A DNA stretch of 64,000 nucleotides from UBA2029 sp037447125 (GTDB taxonomy: Bacteria > Chloroflexota > Anaerolineae > Aggregatilineales > Aggregatilineaceae), in contig JBBIHG010000001.1 in NCBI GenBank assembly GCA_037447125.1, forward strand, positions 124,001-188,000, in the 5' to 3' direction. Made by a program: the position numbers and the translations under genes. Numbering within the stretch: the first letter of the stretch is position 1; the number at the start of each line of letters is the position of its first letter. Shown here piece by piece: positions 49,869 through 57,994 of this stretch. The notes beneath the pieces are model-generated. The model ran no database searches. It was not told the origin of the DNA and saw nothing but the letters and a program-made list of their open reading frames with translations.

Positions 49869-50324
49869 TCACCCTCTTTCGAATATCCACCGGTCTACAT
49901 CGCGTCCCCAAACCAACAGTTCATCAGGGCCGAAGAACAGCGCGACCTCCTTCTCGCCGTTCGCCACGGAATCAGAGCCGTGGACCAGGTTGCGGCCGAC
50001 TTCGAGACTAAGATCACCCCGAATTGAACCAGCCCCGGCCTCAGCGGGGTTCGTAGCCCCAATCGTATTGCGAGCTGCCAATACCGCGTTCGTGCCCTCA
50101 AGCACCATGACGACCACTGGCGCCGATGTGATGTAATCGAGCAGAGCCGGATAGAAGGGCTTGCCCTCATGCACTGCATAATGCCTGGCGGCCAAGTCAC
50201 GACTCATTTGCATCAGCTTCATGCCGACAACGCGCAGGCCGCGCCGCTCGAAGCGGGCCACAATCTCGCCAATCAGACCGCGCTGCACAGCGTCTGGTTT
50301 GATGATGATCAGGGTGCGTTCCAC
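49869..50324 (-). CDS. ndk: Nucleoside diphosphate kinase
   Basis: 151-residue enzyme that balances NTPs by phosphate transfer through a phosphohistidine. VERTLIIIKPDAVQRGLIGE is the N-terminal signature; the catalytic His is in NLVHGSDSV near residue 115. The start is a GTG at 50324 with AGGAGG 4 nt upstream; the longer frame to 50399 runs over the upstream terminator. Length is exactly that of the family. It is downstream of the two acidic TPR genes and behind a hairpin at 50363-50387; it is convergent with rsfS. Confidence 0.97.
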   Translation of the reverse strand: MERTLIIIKPDAVQRGLIGEIVARFERRGLRVVGMKLMQMSRDLAARHYAVHEGKPFYPALLDYITSAPVVVMVLEGTNAVLAARNTIGATNPAEAGAGSIRGDLSLEVGRNLVHGSDSVANGEKEVALFFGPDELLVWGRDVDRWIFERG

Positions 50325-50362
50325 GAGTCCTCCTAAGGGAGCAGATGATGGGCACAAGACAA

Positions 50363-50387
50363 CGGGCTGAATTGTAGCTTCAGCCCG
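50363..50387 (-). terminator. Terminator-like hairpin between the acidic TPR gene and ndk
   Basis: 9-bp stem CGGGCTGAA/TTCAGCCCG with a 7-nt loop, then TTGTCTTG on the minus strand. It should reduce read-through from the acidic genes into ndk, whose own promoter was not found. Confidence 0.6.
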
Positions 50388-50435
50388 CTCTTCAGCCAAT
50401 CCGCGATTCCGAGCCGCCTGGCACAGGTCTGCAAA

Positions 50436-52826
50436 CTATAACTGCTCCAACGCCCGGCGGTAGGAATAGAGAGCTTCCTTGAGCCGTCCCCGGCGCAGAT
50501 AGGCATCGCCCAACATACGGTGGATCTGCGTCTCCGCTGGATACTCAACAACAAGCGCGGACAGGTCGTTGACCACGTCCGGCAGAAGCTGACCCGCCTC
50601 GATCAGCACCTCGTAGTGAGCACAGCTCCCCGGAACCTGATCGAGCGCCCACAACGCACGGGCCAGCGCGATTCTGCTCCCGTGATCGTCAGAATTCTCG
50701 GCGACACGCCGCTCGTACTCAGCAAGCTGCTCGCTGTCCGGCACAGGTAACGACGCCCGGCGGGTTGCGGCTGGTGCCATCTCGCGCAAAGGCGCGCTCT
50801 CCTCCCAAGCAGTCACCCCGATGGCCGGTCTATCGAACTCCCCCAGCCAGCCGGAACCAGCTTCGGCCTCATGCGCCGCCAACCAGGTCTGGTCATCAGC
50901 GGCAACACGCGCTTCCTGGTCGCTCGCGTCACGAAGCCAGGCCGGTACGTCGGCCTCGTCAAAGCCGGGCGTTTCGTCCTCACTCAATAGCCAGGCCGGC
51001 ATTTCGACGGGTGTCGCTAACTGGAACTGCGGCTCACCCTGCTCGCCACCCGCTTCCGGCTCCCTTACATCCGCATCCACTACGGGGGCTTCCAGACCCA
51101 CATCCCACGAGGTCTCCATGGCCTGATGCCCATACTGCGCAGGCTCATCCTCGTACGTCTCTTCAACCGCTTCGCCCAGGTTGTCGAGTCCCGACCAATC
51201 CACACGGAGTTCGTCGGACACAGTCTCAGGCTCGTCCACACCACCAACAGTCTCAAGGTCGCCTGCCAGCGTCAGTGCGGAAGCCTCACGGGCTGCCGAC
51301 TCCGCGACTTCCTCCGGCTCATCCATGTCCGTCAGCCAGGGCGCGCCTTCGGACTGAGGGGACTCCAAATCCAGGGATGCGGCTTCCTCAGCCTCAAGGC
51401 TCCCCATCTCGATTGGACGCATGTCAACAATCCACGCGGGCAGGTCCTCAGCAGGACTCGCCGGCTCGGACGCAGCCTCATCGAACTCAGTGTCCTCCTG
51501 GGACTCGCGTTCTACAGCCAGCCGTGAAGCCTGACGCTGGAGCCAGGCCAATTCCTGTTCTCCACTCAGTTCGCCTCGTACCAATGCCTGCTCGATCTGC
51601 TCGTCGGTCATGCCCGCCAGTGGGTCGGCGTCCGGCGAAGCAAGTCCCTGCAACACACCTGCCTCGCCGTCGTCCACGGCCAGGAACTCCGACAGATCGG
51701 ACTCTGGCTCAGTCGCCAGGTCCTCCAGCCACAGCAGGGCATCGGGAGCGGACTCGGCGGGTGCAAGAGTTTCCTCCGGCTCATCCTGGTGCTCTCGGTC
51801 CAGGCTCTCCAGCCAGGTCGAGGCCTCGGCGAGAGAAGCCGCGTCCTCGTCGCCAGGCACCAGCTCAAGCGCCTCAAACTGAGCGCGATCTTCGCCAGGG
51901 AAATCGCCCCACGAATCGCCCTCTCCCTCGGCGACCACCGCATCCGACAGGTCACCGCCGACGATCTGGTCCACCTCGTCGTCAAAGGAGCCGCGCACCA
52001 GTCCTAATGACATGCGGCTTGCTTCAAACGGCACATAGCCAGGCTCATCAATCACCACGTCCGGCGGCGGCTCGGCGATAGAAAGGTCAGCCGGCGTCAC
52101 CAGTTCCTCTGATCTGGCTCCTTGCCGGGCGGCAAGGCTTTCCAGCCAGAGCATGGGATCAACCCCATCCAGGAAATCCTCGGCTGCTTCGGTCCTGAGC
52201 CTGAAGTCCGCGGGCACCTCCGGTCTGCGCTCGGCGGTCCGGGTGACCTCTTCCCACGCATCGTCAATGGCGCTGGCCCCAAGCCCCTCCTCGCCAGCCG
52301 AGAGCGCCTCCTCTGGCACGGTCTCGCTGTCCTGCGCGCCCCAGTCGAAGCCGGCACCCTCATCGGCCCGCACATGCACCACGGTGTCTTCATCCGACCG
52401 GACCGCCAGGCCCCCCAGCCAGCGCATTGGATCGGCAGCCGCCGATACCGCAGTCTCCTGGCGATAGTCCTCAAGAGCACCGTCCCCAGTCTGCTCCTCG
52501 CCGGAGTCGGCAGCCCAGAATCCCTCGCCCGTCTCTGCCTTCTCGTCGTCTTCATCCCGACCCGCGTCCGGGTATTCGTCCCAGGGAACAGCTTCCGGGG
52601 TCGCAGTGTGCACTGGAACAGGCCCATCGTGCAGGATCGAATACGGGACGTAGCCAGGCTCGTCAATCTCAACGTTCTCAGGGATGGGAATATCCTGATC
52701 AGCCGCGGTGGTCAACTCTTCGTCTCTGGCGCCCTGACGCCTCGCCAGGCTCTCCAGCCAGGCCAACTGCTCCTCTGGGGTCATCTTGTCGAAGTCGAAC
52801 TCGTCTTCCGGCACAGGCGGCACCAT
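50436..52826 (-). CDS. Very acidic protein with Trp-Leu motifs and C-terminal TPRs
   Basis: 796-residue cytoplasmic protein, extremely rich in Glu and Asp. An imperfect ~45-residue unit occurs at the N-terminus (EEQLAWLESLARRQGARDEE ... IDEPGYVPY, residue ~18) and again near 230 (MLWLESLAARQGARSEE ... IDEPGYVPF). Between and after are short repeats of the type P-x-W-L or WLESL/WLEDL (LPAWIVDM, APWLTDM, MPAWLLSE, VPAWLRDA) in acidic linkers. The last ~120 residues are TPR-like (YERRVAENSDDHGSRIALAR, then LGDAYLRRGRLKEALYSYRR). No enzyme motif. AGGAGG lies 8 nt before the ATG. It follows the larger acidic TPR gene by 63 bp and shares its motif, so the two are an operon and probably work together. 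Function unknown. Confidence 0.8.
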   Translation of the reverse strand: MVPPVPEDEFDFDKMTPEEQLAWLESLARRQGARDEELTTAADQDIPIPENVEIDEPGYVPYSILHDGPVPVHTATPEAVPWDEYPDAGRDEDDEKAETGEGFWAADSGEEQTGDGALEDYRQETAVSAAADPMRWLGGLAVRSDEDTVVHVRADEGAGFDWGAQDSETVPEEALSAGEEGLGASAIDDAWEEVTRTAERRPEVPADFRLRTEAAEDFLDGVDPMLWLESLAARQGARSEELVTPADLSIAEPPPDVVIDEPGYVPFEASRMSLGLVRGSFDDEVDQIVGGDLSDAVVAEGEGDSWGDFPGEDRAQFEALELVPGDEDAASLAEASTWLESLDREHQDEPEETLAPAESAPDALLWLEDLATEPESDLSEFLAVDDGEAGVLQGLASPDADPLAGMTDEQIEQALVRGELSGEQELAWLQRQASRLAVERESQEDTEFDEAASEPASPAEDLPAWIVDMRPIEMGSLEAEEAASLDLESPQSEGAPWLTDMDEPEEVAESAAREASALTLAGDLETVGGVDEPETVSDELRVDWSGLDNLGEAVEETYEDEPAQYGHQAMETSWDVGLEAPVVDADVREPEAGGEQGEPQFQLATPVEMPAWLLSEDETPGFDEADVPAWLRDASDQEARVAADDQTWLAAHEAEAGSGWLGEFDRPAIGVTAWEESAPLREMAPAATRRASLPVPDSEQLAEYERRVAENSDDHGSRIALARALWALDQVPGSCAHYEVLIEAGQLLPDVVNDLSALVVEYPAETQIHRMLGDAYLRRGRLKEALYSYRRALEQL

Positions 52827-52889
52827 GACGGCATCCTCCTAGGCGTCGTCACACGCTAAGTCGCGTGGGTTCTTGCCACAGCCCAAGCT

Positions 52890-55800
52890 CTATTGCCCAT
52901 CTTCCGACACATCGCGCAGCCATTCAGGAGGTTCCGACGCCTCATCAGGACGGAGACCCAGCGACCTGCCTCGCTCGCTTTCCAGCGGCTCGCGCAGCCA
53001 GATTGGCAGCCAGTCGCCAAACGAGAAATCATCGGGCACCGGCTCGTCGTCGAAATCGTCTGGCAGACCACCCGCAAGTTCCGCTGATGCTTCTGCAACT
53101 ATGGCAGCACCCGGCCAATCAGGCTCCGGTTCGGAGTCAAGTCCCTCTTCTTCTGCCCAGAGCGCACTGCTTACGCCGTCGAATTGCGCGTCCCACTCGC
53201 CCTCAGCAAGCTCAGCGAGCGGCGTTGCCTCACCTGGCGACGGCACCTCAGCCGCGGAGGAGGCTTCTTCCTCTGCGAGCTCGATCCCAGACGCGAACTC
53301 CTCGCCACCGAACGGCACGGCGGAGTCAGCGTCGTGCGCTTCTTGAGGAGCATAACCCTGAGCGTCCTCGGCAAAAGCATCCTGACCAGACCAGACGCCG
53401 GGCGCAGACCATTCAGCATCTTCCTCTTCGCTGGGAGCCACCTCCGGCCCGGTTGGCGTCACCCCAGAGGCCGCTTCGCCCGCGAGTAGCTCGTCCAGTT
53501 TGTCCGCCTCAGAGTCGGCAATGGCCAGGAGCCAGCTCGGGATGTCCCCCTCCTCTGCCGATACGTCGAAACCGTACGGGAACTCGGTATCGTAGGCCAG
53601 CGCCGGCTCGCCCTCATCATAGCCGCTGTCCATCGCCGGCACCAGGTCCTCAATGTCCGCAACGACCTTGTCTGGTGCTGCACTATCTGGTGCTGTCCGA
53701 TCCCCTGTATCTGACTCGCCGCTCAGCAGCGCGTCCACCCGTTCGTCCAGCTCAGAGGGCACCTCTTCTCCCGTGAAAGCAGCCATCCAATCCGGTCGTT
53801 CATCGGGCTGCAGAATGCCCGTCTCACGCGCAGAGCCATAATGCGGGACCACATCGGGGCCTCGACCCTCGTAGGGATCGTACTGCTCATCCAGGAGGGC
53901 AGCCAGGTCTTCTACTGCCAGCTCACCGGCAATGCCTTCCTCATCTTCGCCAAGCATCCCCTCCAGCCAGGCAGGGGTTTCGCCATCCGCTATCTCTGCT
54001 GCGCCAACAGACCACTGCTCGTCCAGCGCGCTTTCGGTTGGCTGCAACTCGGACGAGGAGCCCTCAAGCTCTCCAGCCAGTTCCACCCAGGACTCCAGGG
54101 CCGGCTGATCGGGCATGGTCTCCTCCACCCCCTCTTCTGCCTTAGCCTGATCCCAGGAATCAACAGCCTCGTCGCCCGTCGTTGGCGAGGCATCGAGCAC
54201 GTCTCTTTCGTCCTGCCACTCCTGAAATGTATCCCGAACCCCGTCGGCTCCGTACCACTCTGACTGAGGCTCAGCCTGGAGCTGGACCAGCGAGTCCAGC
54301 CAGTCTCTATCACCAGTCTCAACGCCCGCAACACCCTCTTCCGTGAGATCGCCCGCGCCTATCCAGTCAAATGCCTGGCCGACCTCGGAAGCGTCCCACC
54401 CCGCAGGTTCTCCAGACTCCACCTCTGCCCCTCCAGCAGCGGTCTCAGCAGCCATCGTCTCAAGCTCTTCCGCCGCCACCCAGTCGGGCTCACTGTCGGG
54501 CGCGCGCCCAGAGAGGGGCGCGGCCTCAAGTATCCAGTCGGGCAATTCGACTGCGGGCTGTGCACCCGTTGGCCCATCTGGCTCGGGACCGATCTCGGAC
54601 TGCCCGGCGGCAGCCAGCGCCTCCAGCAGTTCGGCATCAACCACCTCACCGGCATCAGCGACATCGGCCATCCAGACCATTGGTTCTTCAACGTCAAGCG
54701 GACTCTCACTGCCCGGCTCGTCGGCGAGCCCCTCCGGGCGGACAGCGCCCTCACCTGGCAGCGTCTCGCCGGGCAAGGACGCTTCTTCTCCCACAAGCCA
54801 CTCGTCCAGTTGCAGAGCCTCGGAACTGCCGGCGGACAGGTCAGCCTCAGCATCGGCAGCCAGGTCCACCACCCACGATGGCAGCCATTCCGGCGCGGTC
54901 ACCCCTTCCACGAGCGTCGATTCCTGCGCAAGCTCGCTGGCCGAGAACAGATCCTGCAGCGCTCTATCGAAGTCATCGCGATCAGACTCGCTGCCAGCTC
55001 CCTCCCAGCCGGTGTCAGTCGGAATGGATTCGTCCAGGAAGCGCAACTCGTCATCGGTCACGAGCGCGGACTCTCCGTCCGCCAACTGCTCTGCTGGGAA
55101 AGGCTCGCCCCCTGCCTCCTGTGGGGCCTCATCACCAACCCCTTCCAGAACACCCGGCCAGTCCATGTCACCTGTGCCTGGAAGCCCAAAATCGGGCGGC
55201 TCCGCAAGCCGATCAATGAAAGCCGCTTCACTCAATGGAGTGTCGGTGTCCAGGGCATGGTCCTGCGTCGCTGGCATCGCGATCCCGGCGTCTGTCTCGG
55301 CTGCCAACAGGTCGTCTTCACTCACCGGTAGACTGCCCGGATGGGCAACGCTCTCGGCAGCCAGCGAGCGGGCCGCCACCTCATCCGCTACGCCCCACTC
55401 CGCATCGAAGATGTCCAGGGACGCAAGAAGGTCGTCCCCGGCGCTCAGGTCTGCAGGCGCATCCTGGCCAGGTGCCCCAACCCCTTGGAGAATCTGGCCA
55501 TCATCGTCGGCGGCAGCCGCGCGAAGCTCATCCGTCACAGACAGCCAGTCGGCTTCGATCGCTGCCTCCCCAGACTCGACAGCACCCTCGATCTCCGGCG
55601 GCATCTCGTCCGCGGAGACCATCTCTGACGGGACCTCATCGCGGGCGGACGCCGCCTGATCCCATTCCACGTCTGGCTCCGGCGGCCAGTCGGCTGGCCA
55701 GCTCGGCAAGGCCGTGTCATCGCCCTGCTCATCGGCGAGCCCCTCTCCGAAGAGCGCAGCCATGTCGAGGTGAGCGGGATCGAAGGCTGGCCCGGCCTCG

Positions 55801-56705
55801 TCGTGCCCCGCCCCCTCCGGGGAGACGCTCCACAGATTGCCGGTGCCCGCCACTGCCTCAAGATCGTGAACCCACCCAGGAGTCTGGGCCGAGAGTTCGG
55901 CCTGGCTCTGCGCGTAGTAGTCCAGTCGCTCTAGCTCGACATGATCGAAGCTCTCCACACCAGGCTGGAGAATCTCCGCCGCTGCATAGGGGTCTAGCGC
56001 CTCGACTCGATCCAGGAATGGCCTGGCATCAGTCGGACGCTCGTTGTCGAGCCACAACTGGGCCAGAATACGGTTGGCCGCCAGGCAGTTCGGCAGGGTC
56101 TTGAGCACCCGCACAGCAGCCTCGCCTGCCTCGACTTCGTGCCAGCCACTCCACAGCGTTTCGGCCAGAAGGACTTGCAGATCGACACGATCGGGGTGCT
56201 GAGCGAGAGCAGCCCGCAGCTCGGCGGCTGCCTGATCGTACAACTGACCATTCATGTACTGCCGCGCCAACGCCCCGCGCGTCAACTGGATACGTGCGGG
56301 AGCGTGCTCTTCGCCGTCTCGCCTGATGTAAAGCTCGCGCAGGGCGTCCTGCAGCATGGCGTTGCCGGGCATCTGTTCGTATGCGCGCTCAAGATGCCAG
56401 ATCGCCTGATCCAGCTCCTCGCTGCGGTTGTATACCTCACTGAGACCTAGATGCGCCACATAGTCATGGGGGACTGCGCCCAACACCCTGCGGAACACTT
56501 CCTCCGCCTCGGCGAAGTGCTCTTCAAGATTCTCGTGATGCCCCTTCTCCAGCAGCGCTTTGGCCAGCAAACGGTACGTGTCTATGTTCTGCGGAAAACG
56601 CCTGAGAATGTGCCGGCAGTGGCTGATGACTTCTGCGGGTGCCTCTTGCTCAAGCATCCGCTTGAGCTCGTCAAGATATGCCCGGAGTGTGATTGTCTCG
56701 GCCAT
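52890..56705 (-). CDS. Giant acidic protein with N-terminal TPRs and P-x-W-L motif repeats
   Basis: 1271-residue protein. Residues 1-270 are TPR repeats (AEVISHCRHILRRFPQNIDT, then EVFRRVLGAVPHDYVAHLGL, DQAIWHLERAYEQMPGNAML, DQAAAELRAALAQHPDRVDL). From about 280 to the end the chain is low-complexity and highly acidic, with about ten short motifs around Trp: PGWVHDLE, LPSWPADW, LPSWVVDLA, LPDWILEA, DWLDSLV, TPAWLEGM, RPDWMAAF, IPSWLLAI, LPIWLREP, PPEWLRDV. No TM segment, signal peptide or catalytic motif. The start at 56705 gives a compact TPR N-terminus; the longer frame to 56783 is less likely. It is the first gene of the acidic pair. Base skew on the coding strand follows from the Glu/Asp/Ala content. 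A scaffold or docking protein is inferred. Confidence 0.82.
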   Translation of the reverse strand: MAETITLRAYLDELKRMLEQEAPAEVISHCRHILRRFPQNIDTYRLLAKALLEKGHHENLEEHFAEAEEVFRRVLGAVPHDYVAHLGLSEVYNRSEELDQAIWHLERAYEQMPGNAMLQDALRELYIRRDGEEHAPARIQLTRGALARQYMNGQLYDQAAAELRAALAQHPDRVDLQVLLAETLWSGWHEVEAGEAAVRVLKTLPNCLAANRILAQLWLDNERPTDARPFLDRVEALDPYAAAEILQPGVESFDHVELERLDYYAQSQAELSAQTPGWVHDLEAVAGTGNLWSVSPEGAGHDEAGPAFDPAHLDMAALFGEGLADEQGDDTALPSWPADWPPEPDVEWDQAASARDEVPSEMVSADEMPPEIEGAVESGEAAIEADWLSVTDELRAAAADDDGQILQGVGAPGQDAPADLSAGDDLLASLDIFDAEWGVADEVAARSLAAESVAHPGSLPVSEDDLLAAETDAGIAMPATQDHALDTDTPLSEAAFIDRLAEPPDFGLPGTGDMDWPGVLEGVGDEAPQEAGGEPFPAEQLADGESALVTDDELRFLDESIPTDTGWEGAGSESDRDDFDRALQDLFSASELAQESTLVEGVTAPEWLPSWVVDLAADAEADLSAGSSEALQLDEWLVGEEASLPGETLPGEGAVRPEGLADEPGSESPLDVEEPMVWMADVADAGEVVDAELLEALAAAGQSEIGPEPDGPTGAQPAVELPDWILEAAPLSGRAPDSEPDWVAAEELETMAAETAAGGAEVESGEPAGWDASEVGQAFDWIGAGDLTEEGVAGVETGDRDWLDSLVQLQAEPQSEWYGADGVRDTFQEWQDERDVLDASPTTGDEAVDSWDQAKAEEGVEETMPDQPALESWVELAGELEGSSSELQPTESALDEQWSVGAAEIADGETPAWLEGMLGEDEEGIAGELAVEDLAALLDEQYDPYEGRGPDVVPHYGSARETGILQPDERPDWMAAFTGEEVPSELDERVDALLSGESDTGDRTAPDSAAPDKVVADIEDLVPAMDSGYDEGEPALAYDTEFPYGFDVSAEEGDIPSWLLAIADSEADKLDELLAGEAASGVTPTGPEVAPSEEEDAEWSAPGVWSGQDAFAEDAQGYAPQEAHDADSAVPFGGEEFASGIELAEEEASSAAEVPSPGEATPLAELAEGEWDAQFDGVSSALWAEEEGLDSEPEPDWPGAAIVAEASAELAGGLPDDFDDEPVPDDFSFGDWLPIWLREPLESERGRSLGLRPDEASEPPEWLRDVSEDGQ

Positions 56706-56798
56706 AGTCCACTCACTTCCAATAGCAGGTGCATCTGCCCCAGCCTTCAAACTCATTATGCAATGGCGATTCCAAAAGCGCAAGGCAGGCGAAAGATG

Positions 56799-57830
56799 CT
56801 ACCTGAGCTCGTGAATGCGTCTTAACTCTTCTGTAATCGCCCCCACATTGGGCGACCAGGCATCTCTCAGACCAAGCGGATCGACCGGGGTATTTTCATC
56901 AAGCAGGGCGCGGACGATGTTCGCCCAACCGTGGGCCAGCACCTCCAGATCGTACCCCCCCTCCATCACGAAGACGATGCGCCCTTCGCACCATGCCCGG
57001 GCTCCCTCAATCAGCAGGCGCGCCAGTCGGTCATAACCCGTCAGCGACAGGTTCATGTTCGCCAGAGGATCCGCCCAATGCGCATCAAAACCCACCGAGA
57101 CTAGCACTGCGTCTGGCCGGAACCGGTCAAGGGACGGCAGAACGACCTCGTCAAAGACCTGTACGAAGCCCTCATCGCCCACGCCAGGCGGCAGCGGCAC
57201 ATTCACGGTGAATCCTGTACCGGGGCCGCGCCCGGTCTCGGTCATGCTTCCACTCCCAGGATACAGGGGGGACTGGTGGGTGGATACATAGAGAACGTTT
57301 GGATCATCATAGAAGATGTCCTGGGTCCCGTTCCCATGATGCACGTCGTAGTCAACGATGGCCACGCGCTCGACAGCGTGGGCACGTCTGGCAAAGCGCG
57401 CAGCCACAGCGATGTTGTTGATCAGACAGAACCCCATCGCGCGCGACCGGGTAGCATGATGCCCAGGCGGCCGGATCAGCACGGCAGCGCCCTGGGTCGC
57501 GCCGGCCAGGACAGCATCCACCGCTTTTACCGCCCCTCCAGCAGCCAGGCAGGCTATCTCGTAGGATTGGGGCGTGACGTAGGTGTCGGGCTCCACCAGA
57601 CGCGCGGCCGGCAGTCTCGCAGTCGCCTTGAGTTGAGCCAGATACGACGGCGTATGCACTGTATCCAGCAGCGCCGGGTCCACTGGCTGCAAGGCTTCGA
57701 CGCACACCCGCTCCAACAGACTGTCTTCAGCCAGTTGCCGGCGCACCGCTCGCAAGCGCCCCGCATGCTCAGGGTGCCCTGGCAGGTCATGCGCGTCCGG
57801 CTGCTCGCCGGTCACTACCACACACGTCAC
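56799..57830 (-). CDS. Histone deacetylase-family amidohydrolase
   Basis: 343-residue zinc deacetylase of the HDAC/AcuC/acetylpolyamine amidohydrolase superfamily. DLPGHPEHAGRLRAV opens the domain; RPPGHHATRSRAMGFC near residue 128 holds the paired His charge relay; the zinc ligands are Asp and His in VDYDVHHGNGTQDIF near 165 and Asp in GFDAHWADPLANM near 250. The catalytic Tyr region is MEGGYDLE near 300. Substrates could be acetylated proteins, polyamines or acetoin-related metabolites. The likely start is a GTG at 57830. It is upstream of the acidic operon (93 bp) and downstream of the hppA terminator. Confidence 0.93.
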   Translation of the reverse strand: MTCVVVTGEQPDAHDLPGHPEHAGRLRAVRRQLAEDSLLERVCVEALQPVDPALLDTVHTPSYLAQLKATARLPAARLVEPDTYVTPQSYEIACLAAGGAVKAVDAVLAGATQGAAVLIRPPGHHATRSRAMGFCLINNIAVAARFARRAHAVERVAIVDYDVHHGNGTQDIFYDDPNVLYVSTHQSPLYPGSGSMTETGRGPGTGFTVNVPLPPGVGDEGFVQVFDEVVLPSLDRFRPDAVLVSVGFDAHWADPLANMNLSLTGYDRLARLLIEGARAWCEGRIVFVMEGGYDLEVLAHGWANIVRALLDENTPVDPLGLRDAWSPNVGAITEELRRIHELR

Positions 57831-57888
57831 AGCCCATCCCCTTCTCTTTCGCTTCGTATTTCGATTCTACAGGCAAACACAACACAGC

Positions 57889-57922
57889 GGCGACTCACGC
57901 CGTTCTGCCGACGTGAGTCGCC
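57889..57922 (-). terminator. Terminator-like hairpin after hppA
   Basis: Perfect 11-bp stem GGCGACTCACG/CGTGAGTCGCC with a 12-nt loop, 72 nt past the hppA stop; the minus-strand tail GCTGTGTTGTGTTT is T-rich but not a run. Confidence 0.6.
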
Positions 57923-57994
57923 TCATTCATTCCATCAGGACTGGTGACGAAGTGCTGCGCCAGACCTGCGCCTCTTGCAGCGCGCAGCGGGCGA

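Noticed and set aside
50765..52081. Pro/Arg-rich 438-codon plus-strand frame opposite the acidic gene
   Set aside because: Its Arg/Pro/His bias is the mirror of Glu/Asp/Ala codons on the other strand; the same holds for 52865-53776.
54343..55659. Ser-rich 438-codon plus-strand frame
   Set aside because: Antisense of the acidic low-complexity region; repeated Ser/Ala/Pro follows from repeated Asp/Glu/Ala codons opposite.
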